From Adiantum capillus-veneris (lineage: Eukaryota > Streptophyta > Polypodiopsida > Polypodiales > Pteridaceae): a DNA stretch of 60,000 nucleotides. The stretch is from the NCBI GenBank assembly GCA_014529385.2, contig CM043953.1:98522842-98582841 (forward strand). The letters run 5' to 3'. This document shows, piece by piece, positions 23,570 to 36,340 of this stretch (the first letter of the stretch is position 1; each line of letters opens with the position of its first letter). Under the pieces are notes generated by a model that had not been told where the DNA came from, searched no databases, and worked only from the letters and a program-made list of their open reading frames with translations. Both the position numbers and the translations under genes were made by a program.

Positions 23570-25945
23570 TGCTCGGGCTGCTTTGAAACGTATCGGCAAT
23601 GATCAAGAAAACACAACTATATATTTAAGAAAGAGAGAGAAAGGGGGAGGGGGTGCTTGTTGCATTAATACCTTCTTACAAATCTGTCATGACAAATCAA
23701 AGTGAGATTAGTATTTGTTCAACATAGCTTGCGTAAATTTCACCACAACACATCACAAGAAAAGCCACCCCAATCACTGTCTTAAGGCCAGGGGAGTCCT
23801 CTCCACCCTGTCGCCCTCTTACAGTATGTGGGATTTATGGCTAGATTGACGACAACACAAGAGACAAGCTATCAAGAACTTAACAAAAAACACCAAGACA
23901 CTTACGCCTCATTGTTGTCCATTACTTCACGTTGGAAGGGAGACAAAGTATCCAAGCTTAGTCCAAATCCACCCTCCTTGATTCAGCGAATGTTGGGCTT
24001 ACACTAGTAGGAGAAATGATAGATTTCCTACTTTCAATTGAATGATCACTCTCTCTCTTACAATGGCATAGAGTTCCCTTGCTAATCCCCTATTACAACA
24101 CATGCACATGCATAAGACAATGAGCTTCCACTCAAGAGCTCCTTCTAGAGAGGTTGAGCTTGGCTTCTCAAGCTATAGCATAGTGCTCTTGCTTACGGCT
24201 CCCCCCTTTTGTGCTAGCTACACCCTCCTTTTATAGCAATTTTGAAGGCTAGGGTTACTCCTCTAACCATGGTTGGGTTAGATTTTCAGCAATTTATCTA
24301 ATTTCTTTTGCTTGGAATTATCAAGAAGTTGGTGGGGAAAGAGAGAGGAGAGAAATGGAGGTGATAGGACTTTTCATAGTGGGTTAGTGTTAGTAGAGTT
24401 AGTATTAATTTACAAATGGAATTGGATATTTACAATGGGAGTATCCATGTAGGATACAAATAAGGAAGAAAAACTCTTAAGAGGTAAGAAAAGGTGGATT
24501 TCTTACAAGGTTGATGCTCCAAGTGTTTTGAGTAGGGCCAATTTTGACGCTTGTTGACGGTCCACTAGCTTTGACGGTACATTTTTTCTCCACTCTTGAC
24601 CTTCCTTGAGAGACAAGGTAATTGAAGCTGAGTAATCAACCACCATGATTCTGTCTTTTAAGAGAAGAGGCTGAATTTTGTGGTTTTTTTGATAGATATG
24701 GGTAATTTGGAGGAGGAAAAATGAGACTAGGTGGTCAATTTTGGAATGGAATTGTGTGTGGGAGGTATGAGTTCACCATGGTTTCTCTTATTCTTCAAGG
24801 TTGAGGAGAAGGTGAGTAGTGTGCAGAGAGGAGTGGTGAGAGAGATGGGGATGATGAGTGGAGAAGTGTGTGTGAAAGAGGAAAATGATAAAGTGGAAGA
24901 GAGAGTGTGGCTGCATAGCATGGGAAAACTGAGGTCCACTAAAAAAATCATAGCTCACAGCTCGTAGCTCAAAAAAATATGAAAAAATTTGAGGCAAAAG
25001 TTCAGCCCACGAGCTACAACTTTTGTTTGTATCACCTTTTCAAATTCGAAGAGCAAGTGAACTTTAAAAATTCAGCAAAACCGACCGTTTTTTTCCACTG
25101 CAAAGGTCCTTGTGGGGTCCTTCTTTGGATGAGTCTTTTGAATACCTCCAAGAGTGAGCCCTCCATAGTGCATGTATGCATGCCACCTACCCTTGACCTT
25201 ATTTGGTAGGTCTATAATTGAAGATATTGTTGAGATTAGGATATAAGTGAATAGTACAACTAAGAAAATCAAATATTGAGGGGTCTAAAAAATATGTACA
25301 TGTCAAATATAAATAATATAAGTGGAAAAAATATAAAGGGGTCAAAAGAGATCTCTTTCATTGTGAGGCTACCATAAAAAGATAAATATTTTTGGTGTTC
25401 TAATTTTTTAGAAAAAAACAAAATAGATGTAGGAAGGGAAAAATCAAAATAGTGAAAAAATATACACATAAATAAAACTAGTTGTTTTGGATTTTTTTGG
25501 GGTGGAGTTACACCAAATATAAGAGAAGCTTACATGAAAATATTTCTATATGGAATAAAGAGTATGAAAAATGGTAAGAAAAAATTGTGGTAATGGTGAG
25601 GCAATGTACAGAGCATAAATAACACACACCTAGGTAGAAATATTTAAATAAATACCAAAATAATTATGAAAAAATCTTTTATTTAGGCCCTATATATAAA
25701 GAAATATTTACATACGCATGGGCCATAATATACTTATATATATATATATATATATATATATTTTTGGCTCAACTAGCCCAATGACTAGCTAATTGAGGGT
25801 TTTTTAAGAAGATATGGGAAAAGTCCCGTGACTCACGCACGCCTATGTACAGTGAAATGGTAGGGATAGCCACAGTGTTTAGGTGATTTTGGTAGGGTGA
25901 GGTAACTCACTGTGGTAATTACAAAGAGCCGAAAAACGGCTATCA
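23323..25945. mobile_element. Solo LTR of the long-repeat family (copy B)
   Basis: The 2623-bp sequence starts TGAGGCGG and ends CTATCA. It is flanked by ACAT on both sides (23319-23322 and 25946-25949), or AACAT if the final A is shared. The right arm of the palindrome near 26810-26830 has the uninterrupted site, which confirms an insertion. No internal retroelement region adjoins, so this is a solo LTR by recombination, or a non-autonomous unit. It includes a GA tract (23498-23566) and a TA tract (about 25733-25761). Its start shares GGGGCACCACCTAG and CTAGGACGCG with the pol-less element's LTR, which hints at a distant relationship. Confidence 0.8.
23498..23566. repeat. (GA)n microsatellite
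   Basis: About 34 GA units near the left end of the solo LTR. Confidence 0.95.
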
Positions 25946-26848
25946 ACATGTAGTCGCAAACCACAACAAAACTGGCAATGCTTACACTTGAATGAAAGAG
26001 CAAAGAGAGAGGAACACAATGCAAGTTTCAAAACTGAAAATGGATTTCCTAATCATTAGAAAATTTGATTACAAGTTGGAGCAGCTTCGTAGCTTGAGCG
26101 TTTATATAGTAGAGTTCTTTTCTCTTCCAAAGATAAGCCCCCTTTCACATTAAGCTTATTGACATTTATGCCTAGCGATATCTAAATGGTCAGTGGCCTA
26201 CTCACATGGACCTTTACAATTATCATGACAAAATTACAACTCAGGGAATTGACTTGCTATTCTATGATTAGGATTTACACAGAGTATCACTACACTAGAT
26301 CAAAAAAATAATAGAGTACAAATGTGGTGTTCGGCTATGTGTCCGGCCAGGTGGATGCATGTTCGGTCAATCCACTAACATTGCCACCTGCAGAATGATC
26401 GAACGTGTGTCCACCTGGTCGAAGACGTAGCCGGACACCACATTTGAACTCTATTATTTTTCCAAGCTAGTGTGGTGATACTCTGTGTAAATTCTATTTT
26501 AAGAATAGCAAGTCAATTCTCTAAGTTGTAATTCTGTCATAATAATTGTAAAGGTCCATGTGAGCCCGCCACTAGCCATTTAGAAATCCCTAGGTATAAA
26601 TGTCAATAACCTTAATGTGAAAGGAGCCTTATCTTTTGAAGAGAAAAGAGCTCTATTGTATGTATGCTCAATCTACGAAGTTGCTCAAACTTGTAATCAA
26701 CTTTTCTAACATTTGGGTGATCCATTTTCAATTTCAAAACTTGCACTATGTTTCTCTCTCTTTGCTCTTTCATTCAAGTGTAAGCATTGTCAGTTTTTCT
26801 ATGGTTTGTGACTACATGTCAGTGAGCCTTATTTGCAAATTTGAGTGC

Positions 26849-27364
26849 TTAAATCACTGTTTTTAGTCGTTTTGACCATAGGAGAGTGTTCCTAGACCAT
26901 AGGGAGGCCTTTTTAAAACAATATCTTATGGTTTTCATGACCTTTTTCATGATGGATTGTGATTTTGGTACCTTGTCAAATTGCGACCAAACTTGGTAGG
27001 ATAGTGCCCCTATGTGTCCTAGACCTCCTAAAGTTTCGTTGCATTTCAAGTTTCTTCGAGTGCCAAAATGGCGGATGACCTAGAGTGGTGAGAAAGGACA
27101 TAGACAGATTCCTTGATCATTGAGTGATTGATTTTCTTGTTGAATTTCTGCATTAGCTCGTTAGGTTCACTTCTTGATATTAACAACCTCAAAGAGTCTT
27201 TGTGCCCCATCCGAGTCACTTCCCTGAGTATTGACATTATGCTGGTGCCAGATATCTATGCTACAAAAGTTCATTGCGATGACCCGCAAACAGATAGCTC
27301 CAGTGATGGCGCTCCCTTGTCCCTCCATGCAAGCGCTATTGATGGCATACCTATTGGGCATCAT
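26849..27364 (-). pseudogene. Retroelement-derived coding remnant in the right palindrome arm
   Basis: Minus-strand open stretches 27364-27167, 27237-27046 and 27049-26849 overlap. The first pair has recognisable counterparts in the left arm (for example MSILREVT near 17800 and FEVVNLKK near 17845). Conservation between arms reflects shared origin; no domain is recognisable. They probably belong to the region after the decayed gag at 14909-17748, but whether they code in this frame is not settled. Confidence 0.3.
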
Positions 27365-27458
27365 CCGATGGTTGGTGGATATCTTGGTTTATGAAGTGCT
27401 ATTGATGGCGTACCTATTGGGCATCATCCAATGGTTGGTGGATGTCCTGGTTCATGAA
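27333..27458. repeat. 63-bp tandem duplication (21 codons, frame-preserving)
   Basis: Units 27333-27395 and 27396-27458 differ at only a few positions. On the plus strand each reads as a hydrophobic 21-residue stretch beginning LLMAYLLGII. Confidence 0.85.
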
Positions 27459-28545
27459 GCGCGGTACCCCATTGGGGTTTGATCACACGGGGGTTGCTCA
27501 TCGGCCCCGTCTTCCCCGTTCTTTTATTGAGACAAGCAAGCATGAGTTTGAGCACTAGCAATATCACTAGTCCCCTAGAGAGAGAAATAGAGACTCAAGA
27601 ATCACAAAGGGGCACCTCCCCATCCAAGTTACTAGGTCAAGCCGACAAATAGACCAATAAATAAGGAGTTGCTAAAAATGTAAGAGGCATCTCTATAAAG
27701 ACATTTTTTAATCCATTTTTTTTTTTTGGGGGGAGGGGGTGTTTGGCTTTTTTCATAGAGGAGGGTTCCATTGAACCAAGGAGTGTTTTTGTATCGATGA
27801 CTATGGTGTTTTGAAGCATTGCAAGCATTTTTTTAAAGGTTTTTAGAGAGGATAGGGGTGATGCAAATGCCCTGAGATTAGAGAGGCACTCTGTGTGTGT
27901 TTCGGGTGTGTTCCTCATTTCCCCTCTCCAACATTATCAATCATGTATCTCAATTCAAGTCTCCAAGAAAATTGACTCAATAGTTATAGAAGCTCAAATA
28001 GTACAACATACTATTGTAAGACAAACATGCATGAAAAATTCGTGGTTGAAAAACCTAGTTCACATGTCACGGCAAGATGTATGAAGTTTATATCGCAAGT
28101 ATTCAATGTGTACATGTGGAGACTTTGCAGATTGCATGGCACATACCAAACCGTACATGGCTTGTAAGCATATTTACTTTCTCTACCTTTGCTACTTTGG
28201 CTTGGATGTGAACCATAACATGTTTATCCATCAAAGAAAGCTCACAAATGAGGATCTACTTCAAGTGTTGCCATAATGTAATCAAAGCTAGTGAGTTCCC
28301 TATAAGTATTGTATCCCAAGAACACCTAGGCCATGTGGTCTTATTTTACCTTATAACTCCTTCCTGACAAATTTTGAAATAATTCATTGTAAACATGTTG
28401 TTGACTAAACATGTGTGCATAATGAATGAAATGCTCACTATGTCTATATTATTTTCCGCTACACACAAGTTACTAAACCATTAAAAGTTACACCTAGGAT
28501 CTTAAGCAAGCTAGGAGTGACCTTGAGGTGGGAACCTTGTCCAAG
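27459..28545. other. No gene seen; LTR-end fragment near 28400-28505
   Basis: No supported coding region. At about 28420-28505 the sequence matches the right terminus of the gypsy LTRs at 42924 and 58539 (GCTCACTATGT, TTTTCCGCTACACACAAGTT, ending CCATTAAAAGTTACA). An old LTR end is therefore present. A T-run and G-rich patch sits at 27718-27740. Confidence 0.5.
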
Positions 28546-28659
28546 CTTGAGGTGCTTGTTGTGCTTGTTGACTAAGGTTCTTGAGGTTCTTGTCATGCTT
28601 GATGATTAAGGTGCTTGAGGTGCTTGTCATGCTTGAAGCCTAAGTTGCTTGAGGTGCTA
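28546..28659. repeat. 34-bp minisatellite, about 3.3 copies
   Basis: Units start at 28546, 28580 and 28614, each beginning CTTGAGGT, with a partial fourth at 28648. Confidence 0.8.
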
Positions 28660-28679
28660 AAGTCAATATGATCCCTACA

Positions 28680-29610
28680 CAAAGGGGGGGCGAGCCATAA
28701 AAGTAGGAGCAAGAGAGAAAATACTCACACACACGTATAAACAAATCCATGACTTAAGAAGCAACAAGGACCCATATCAAGCACCTACACATGCTACCCT
28801 CATGTAGCCTAAAGCCTATTGGTTGGCCTCTAAAGGGGTCAAATGAGAATTGAGTTCAGTTAATTAATTTTTCAAGCATTATTCAAGCCCTCTCTCTCAA
28901 AGGGGAAAGGAGTACACTTGTCCTAATGCTACCTCTATTGCCTGAAATGACCTAAGCTTGTGATTGGCTAGGCTTGAGAGGAGCCAATGAGCTTACATCA
29001 AGAGCTAGAAGGAGGGGTCGACCTAAGCAAGGAGGGGGGTAGCTTGTGCATATACTCCCTCTCACACACTCACACACACTCCCATTCTCATAGTGTGTTG
29101 AGCAAGAACTCCATCTCCTTCTCTAAGCTAGAAAAGTTGAGAGCCTACACCAACAACTCTTGTCTATGGAATGCAAATCCAACCAAGAGCCATGCTCCAA
29201 AGTGCAAGCTTGAGGTCTTGGGATTGAGGCCGGGGATATGTATATGCTTTTGCAAGTTAATTAAGGAAAGAATTTTGGTGTATGAAGTCTACCATCCTCA
29301 TTGTACCAACAAGGCCTCAAGGAACACAAGCTTGTATTGTACCAAGTCTCTCTTTATGAGGGAACCTATAATACAAAAGCCTTTTGGAGGGGGGACCGGC
29401 TCCACATAAATTGGGTCCTCAACTGTTGTCAATTTCTCTAATCGTCTCTCTCTCTTTTACAAGTATTGTTCATGCCAAGTAATGTTAATCTTGCTACCTT
29501 TAATCAATTACTCTTCTCATGCTCTTTAAGAATTCTCTTAAAGGAGATGCTCTCTATTGTTATTTCAACTTCCATTACATTCAATGTTATAGCCATATTC
29601 CATTACAAAA
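28680..29610 (+). mobile_element. Old, diverged LTR of the gypsy family seen at 41-58 kb
   Basis: It shares blocks in the same order as the LTR at 41330-42924: a CA-rich patch, GCCTACACCAACAACTCTTG, GCAAATCCAACCAAGAGCCA, and CCTTTTGGAGGGGGGACCGG near 29383. The left part is absent or too diverged, and the right terminus is not clear. It is either a solo LTR relic or a relative of the family. Confidence 0.65.
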
Positions 29611-32422
29611 TAGAAAGGTCTCCATGCCTTAATTTGTGAGGTCGCACCATCTGAGCACAATCAATGATATCGCAAAGTTATGTCCCTATTGTTTCAATTA
29701 CTTATCATGAAGCAAAAAAATCTCTTAACAATTTGGCCTAATTAGCTAAGTTTAACAAATATTTCATGAAAATTCAATCTAAGTATCATCAAAAAAAAAA
29801 ATTGAATACATGAAGAACTCATAATATCAAAAAATTTGAAAAAAATTTGGGGGCAAGAGCTCCATGATCGTCTGCATGCACACGGATAATCAGGAGGCTC
29901 TTGGCCCCCCTTTTTTTCCAAAATTTTTATAGATTTATACCTTCCTGTTGGGCCTCCATGGAGCTTGTGCATTTTTATTTTTTTGCACAATTTGGACTAA
30001 TACCTTCCAATGGGCATCAATGGAGCTTTTGCATTAGAAAAAGGGGGGAGGGGGGAGGGAGGGCCGGGAGCCAAAGACTCCCCATCATTTGTGCAAATCC
30101 GCAATTCCATGTCGGCTATCAAAGATGTAAAATTTTAAAAAGATTTACTTCCTCAAGGTTTCTAAGGTTGTAGCAGCACCTAGGGATATGGACCGTACAT
30201 GCACAAGGACAACAGAGGTTGTGTAGCACTCACATGGATGCATAGATGCTAGGGCATCATCAAAGGGGAAGGAAGAGAAGCGATTGGTGTGAATACATGC
30301 ATAATCACAATAGTGTGTACATACTCATTACATTTTTTTGTGAAAAAAAGGGGAGGCTCGTGGAGGGGTCGTGCACGCAGACAATGTGAGGGCTCTTGGT
30401 GGGGTGTGTGTGTGTGTGTGTGTGTGTTTGTTTTTAAGAAAGATTATCTAACAATAGTTTGATTTCACAAACTAGTGAACCATACAATGGGACTAGAGAC
30501 CAGTCAATATGTAAATAATCAAACCTTATGTATACATTAAATAACAAGTAGATAAAGTTAAGATTACAATTGACATTTAAACTAAATACTGACAGACAGT
30601 GAATTACATGTTTTTATCCAAGTAAAATATACAAGGGTCATCTATCACTAATCAAAATAACCAAACAATGGACGATCTTCAGATATTGCTGCAATTGTCG
30701 TTGTAATCCCAAGGAAAGAATCTCTTACATGTCACCATCCAAGAAACACACGCCTGTCAGAACTGGCATTACTTGGGAAGACATGTGTCAACAACTCCCT
30801 CCCCTTGTTATTGATGTCAGAAATTACAACAAAAACTAACAACATAGCGTAGATCAAATATGAATGAGCCATTTATTTTCGATTATGTTTTCATCAATTA
30901 TTTCCAGAAAAAATAGGACAGTATCTCCTTTGTAAATTGGAACAATTCTCAAAATTCCAATCTAATGTCGTCTCCTCCAAGACCCCCACTTGAGGATTAA
31001 GGCTTTTTTAACAATCTTTGGACAGTTTTCAAAGTATATTATAGCATCAATAAGCACTATACAATTGTGAATTCTTCATTATATACTTACCTTCATCAAA
31101 TTTGACTTCCTGCATAAAAAGATAGAAATAAAAGAACTTTGTGTCAAGGACCAAGTTCCTGTAAAGTTATGGTATTATGTTGCGGCATTTATTTACTATG
31201 CTACTATTATGCATACATTCCTATTGGCCATGAACACTAGTTACAGTAGTGCCCAGCTAATAAAGTTGGGCATGGTAGCCCTGAACTAACGCTACAATAT
31301 CCTCATTTTTTAAAAATTCAGTCATTACTACTTCTTGCACGATCATTACCAAAGGCTTAAGCATATCAATATAATTAATTGAGCTCGAACGATCATTAAT
31401 ACCTCAAGCTAGTAAGTGAAAAATCAAAATTAATCCAATCTATGTAAACCAAATCTGAGTGTCGAGATGTAATCCATGGAGGTAACCCAATGGAAGCTAT
31501 AAGCCTACAATGTGTGTGCTTAAAGGATCCCAGATCTAGTCTAACAGATCCACGTTGATAGGTAGATGTTTGAGTCTCTTTTTTGCAGTAAGTATGTAAA
31601 AGTTTAAGAGAATTTATGTTCATCCCAAAGCCCAGACAATGTTTATTGTCAACATAAAGTAAAATCCCATCAGGAATACCTCTCATTACAATCCGGAGTA
31701 ATTTCATCACAAAATGTTAGTAAGTTAAAAGTCCAAACTACCAGTAGCTAGAACTCCAATAAATCAAAGGATAAGCTTAGGTGCCAGCCAACTGCAAATT
31801 GTTTGCGTTTGTGATCATTTTTTCAAAGAAAAAACCTTACCCCATTATCAAATCGCATTACAGGACCCAAAAAGTGCATCAAAAAGTGCATTACAGAAAG
31901 CGTATCAAAAATTGTATCAAAAAGTTCAAAACGTTTTCCTTATCCAGTACCACTTTTGCTTTAGAGGGAATATACATCAAATCCTGCAAACACTACAAAT
32001 TTGCACCGTTTCTAAAGCATGTTATTCATCCTGAGTAGGTGCATGGGCACCTACCTGTTATGCCGATGTCGGGGTTGCAGCCTCATGTTATTTTCCAATT
32101 TTGCTTCCATTGTAGCATAGTGAATGTGAACTGCATGTATAATTAGGAATATCCTCTCGGCTCCACTTTCCAATGGAAGATCCTCAGTAGCCGAACTTCC
32201 AATATCCTCATCTTGGTTGTGTGTGTGAGTGTGTGTAGCAAGGTGAAAGGCATACGCAAGCGTATTAGAGAAAACGGATCTGTGAGTAGAGTCATAGCCT
32301 GCTGATCATGAGCAGCAAACTGCATCATACCTATAAGAAAAGAGGGAAGTTCCTAGGTACAGGTATGTGTGCCCGCGAGTAATTACACAGGATTAGTCTT
32401 GTCCATGCAAAGCATGTGTGTC

Positions 32423-32530
<108 letters not shown>

Positions 32531-33596
32531 CTCGCCTGCGTTTGCTCGCGGGAAAGAGCCGAACCAGAAGGAAATGTGGGTATGCAGAGAACGCCAACCA
32601 CTCTTTTAATAAAAGAATGACCATTCCAAAATTAATGGGGCCATTTAAGCACCCATGCCTACCATTGTTGACCACATTATGATCACCCATATTATGTGAA
32701 TTATCTCACAGATCACTAGTTCAAGTTGACCACCTATTCACAGCTCCAACTAAGCCAAAAGACACACCATCAGATAGCAAAAGTTGCATAGGGGAATATG
32801 TAAAGCATTCAGTAAACCAAGCTTTAATAAGTTGAATATCTCCACACACTGGGAAAAACAAGCATAAGGAGTATGTTAAGCATTTAGTAAATCAATCCAT
32901 ATTAAGTTGACGACCACTATAAGGGCAATCCAACTATAGTTAGTAAGAAATCAACATAATATGTTATATTAGGTTGGAGACCACTACAAATAGTAAGCCA
33001 TCAACTTAGGAAAACCAAGCCCAAGGAGTATGGTAGGCAATAAATATATCAAGCTATATTAAGTTGGAGAGCCTCCACAAAAGGTAAACCTGCCAACTAG
33101 CTATAGTCTTCTCAAGCCTGTTACAAGCCAAGTGTGGAACCCCATTTAAGGGATATAATTAAAAAACATTAGATTATTGGACTAAATATATGACGAAAGG
33201 TGGTGACGGACAAGTAGCATCAGACGTTTCTGAAAGCCATGTACAAGTAAAACCAGCCAGTATTATCCACTAGTGTTCATATGCCATATGATCAAGAGAG
33301 GTGCCAGATGTACAAGTATATCATGCTTTATATATAATAAAGAGGTTCCATGAGCATGGTTTGGGATTAACAGAATGCGTGTGATCCCTACTGTCAGACA
33401 ATGTAGCAAGAGGAGTAGATAACAAGATATACCTTTGGCAACTGTGTCATAATATACACAAGTGGAAATTCTGAGCAAGGAACACGAACGGAGATTTGGT
33501 ATAGGCCACCAAACCTTCATAGAGATACATGGTAGGGATTCCAAACAAAAGATGTAGACAGCTCTCATCTATTAAGTGTAAAACCATACTATCATG

Positions 33597-33634
33597 TTTA
33601 AATGTGTGTGTGTGTGTGTGTGTGTGTGTAGCAG

Positions 33635-33670
<36 letters not shown>

Positions 33671-34012
33671 CAAACGAACACTACCTGTTCACAGACCAAC
33701 AATTCTAGGAAAATACAATGGATTTGTACAATAATTTATTTGCAATTGAATATAAATCTTGTACAAGGTAATGAAGATAACAAAGTATAACATGGGAAAC
33801 AGTAATCCCAAAGTCTGGGTAATGTTGCTTCAAGGTAAGAGATCCGCCACAAGTTAAGAACAGAATTTTTTTATCAAAGAAGGTAGCCCTCACCTCTGCA
33901 CCCATAGCCACAAGAAAACAATTCGTTAGCACGTGACTATATGCAGTTGATGTTGGGCATCTCAGTTGTTATGCATGTCGCAATGAAAAAACAAACATTT
34001 CTCTACATGTAT
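33597..34012. repeat. Dispersed repeat, copy 1, headed by (GT)n
   Basis: Matches 59251-59690 in the same orientation, roughly 80 per cent by eye with small indels. Both copies begin with a GT tract followed by an AT-rich patch, then CGCAAACGAAC, and end near AAAAAACAAAC. Reading frames are not conserved between copies. Confidence 0.8.
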
Positions 34013-36103
34013 TTTGCTTTTTTTTTAACAGAAAGAGTCCTTGGCTTTTTGCCAATCCAATTTTGGAGAGTGAAATTTCCACAAAGCTACTATATATCAA
34101 GTTAGTTCCAGATTTATTTTATAAAATTTTCCGTTGCCTAACCTTAGTTTAAAAGAATTTTAAGGAGATCTCCAAAAAACCTAAAAATAACCAAACTTCT
34201 TCTTTAACCAGATCGGAGAGAATATTACCCCATAGGAGTAAGCACAAGAAGCTTGAGACCAGATATCAGTTTTTTAAGGGCTAAAACACCTATTGTAGAG
34301 ATAAAGGACAGCATGGTTATGTATGAAAGAAGTTAGAGCCTGATTTTGTTTCCTTTTCAAAGCCCAAAAGGCATTAGTAGTATATTCGTGAAAGCCAAAA
34401 CAACCCACAATAGAACTACACATTAAGGTCCAGGACCAGCAGACCAACCTAGAGGAATTTGAAACATGAGTTTGGATTCTTTTAGACCATAATCCATGTC
34501 CCAATGAAAAAACTATTGTTGTAATTTGATATATAGAAAAGGAAATCCTTTTGTAAAGTTCCTATTGTACGAAAGTTTTAGTTTTTTTAAAAGTTGAGAT
34601 ATCCCATAGAAAAATCTCTATCTAAGTATTTCCCGACTTTTAAATACAAACCAGAGCCTATTTTATGAATTTTGAGCAGGTTCAGTCATATTTACTGCCA
34701 TTATCAAAAATACCTCCGTCATTATGTCATGTCCAACATACTTTTAGCAAAGCCTGTTGCGTCAAACTACATTTTATCCCATGTTACCATAAACTACTCA
34801 ATCCTTCCCTTTCTTTTTATTAAGAAAAAGTAAAAGTCTAAGTCTTTTTTGTAAAAAAAGACTATATATGTGTATTGATAGTGTATGCCGTCGAGCGACC
34901 ATTCTGAGAAAACAACCGCCAGGAAAGTCTAAGTAAAAAAGCATTACATAGAGCCAGCACAAAAGTTGAAGTAAGGCTAACAAGCCGGGACCAGCTAAAG
35001 CAAAGTCGACGAAATCTCTTACACTAGAGAGAACCTATTAAACCATCAACCCTTAGAAATTTTCCTTGTAGCCGCATCAGGCGGGTAGGCAAATATCTTC
35101 CTACATACTCAAGTGAGATAAAGAAAGAGCAAATAATGGCAAGCTTAATTTATTGTATAGCTAAGGGTTCAATCTAAAACAAGGCAAGCAGTAACCAGTC
35201 AACAAACTGAACAGGTGGCGAGCCACAAAAAACTGTCAGCAATCTTACAGGTAGGTGATGTAAGAAGGTAAAAGAGATCAAGTAAAAATGTAAAAAGTAC
35301 TACATCAATAGGGTATGTGATGCTATTCAAAATTTATAAATCATTTTAAGGTAAGGTAGCACTTTGAAACCAGTACTCAGTATGACAGCGAACTCACAAT
35401 TATCTCAAAAGATTTAGTGAAACAGACCCCGGAACTGAGCTACATTTCGATCTAAAGTCTGTCCAATTATCCAGAGTACCTCAAACCAAGAGTTTTACTA
35501 CTTACCCAAGCATTTTTTCAGTCATATAAGACCGTCCTAGCACAATCAAGAATGTCTTGAAGTTTCTTTTTTTTTTAATCCAAAATTTTTCAGAGACTTG
35601 CAGTACCTCAGTATCCAGCACATACTATTGAGTAGTTTATTTTATGGAAATCAACATCATCAACCCACGGAGAATCACAACCTCACATCCATCATAAAGC
35701 CATCCAATACTCAGTAGTTTAAAAAAACCATAAAGCACGTTAGTCTCGAGATCTGGCAGCCCTTAGCAAAAGGAAAAGTACCACATTTCTTCTAGTAAAC
35801 CAGCTAAAACCAACTTCCCAGATCAAGGAGTTTATCAAAAAATCAGTCTAATTAACCGTGCTTCAAACATTACGATTTACCAAATTTCAAGCACTTTCAT
35901 TTTAGCCAAATAGTCCAGCTCACTGTTTTTTTTAAAGCTTCAAGAGAGCAAAAATAGTTAACCTGTAGATTAGGAGACGAAGATGATTCCACCATCACCT
36001 TCTCAATTTTTTTTGGCATGTTGAAGTCACAACAGTAAACCACATTTGAACCCACACTCAGAAGTTTACAAAATTCGATGCTAAGTGAGTAAAGTACTCA
36101 CCT

Positions 36104-36340
36104 TAAGAGGGTTTTATAGAAGATGATGCCACTCCGTAGCAGAAGAGACCCAGAATCAGCCAGGTTTTCTTGCTATCGAGGTCGCCATTAAGGACCCTAT
36201 TCCCAGGGATTTCACCTAGCCCCAGATCTGGGAGAGAAAAGCAAGCGTCGAGACACACCCGCTATAGCACACGCTTGCAAACCCTATCTCTGTATGCAGA
36301 CGGTAGCGTGCAACAGGTAAATAGAAAAATCATTGCAGAG
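36104..36340 (-). other. Possible first exon of a minus-strand gene
   Basis: On the minus strand, a GC-richer 230-bp block ends in CTCTTAAG followed by GTGAGTACT (36094-36103), a good splice-donor match. It contains an ATG near 36186 that runs only 10 codons before a stop, so it would be mainly 5' untranslated. No downstream exon is identified. Confidence 0.25.

Larger units (their letters stand above)
17749..27285. repeat. Ancient inverted repeat, arms about 890 bp, left arm interrupted twice
   Basis: The right arm (26400-27285) is the reverse complement of three separated left pieces: 25950-26365, 23029-23322 and 17749-17930. Removing the copia element and the solo LTR restores a continuous left arm of about 890 bp. 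The arms face each other across a 34-bp loop (26366-26399). By eye the arms are roughly 85-90 per cent identical where I compared them. The right arm carries uninterrupted sequence across both insertion points, so it shows the pre-insertion state. The left arm continues from the decayed gag, so the structure probably arose by inverted duplication of a retroelement fragment. A foldback element is the alternative. Confidence 0.8.

Noticed and set aside
1-25945. Copies A and B of the long repeat as the two LTRs of one 21-kb element
   Set aside because: Copy B has its own short target duplication and the palindrome's right arm shows its empty site, so it inserted independently.
31396-31710. Minus-strand ORF of 104 codons as a gene
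   Set aside because: No recognisable domain, no neighbours, composition like the surrounding AT-rich DNA.
33705-33932. Minus-strand ORF in the dispersed repeat as an exon
   Set aside because: The second copy at 59.4-59.6 kb does not keep the frame, so it is not coding-conserved.
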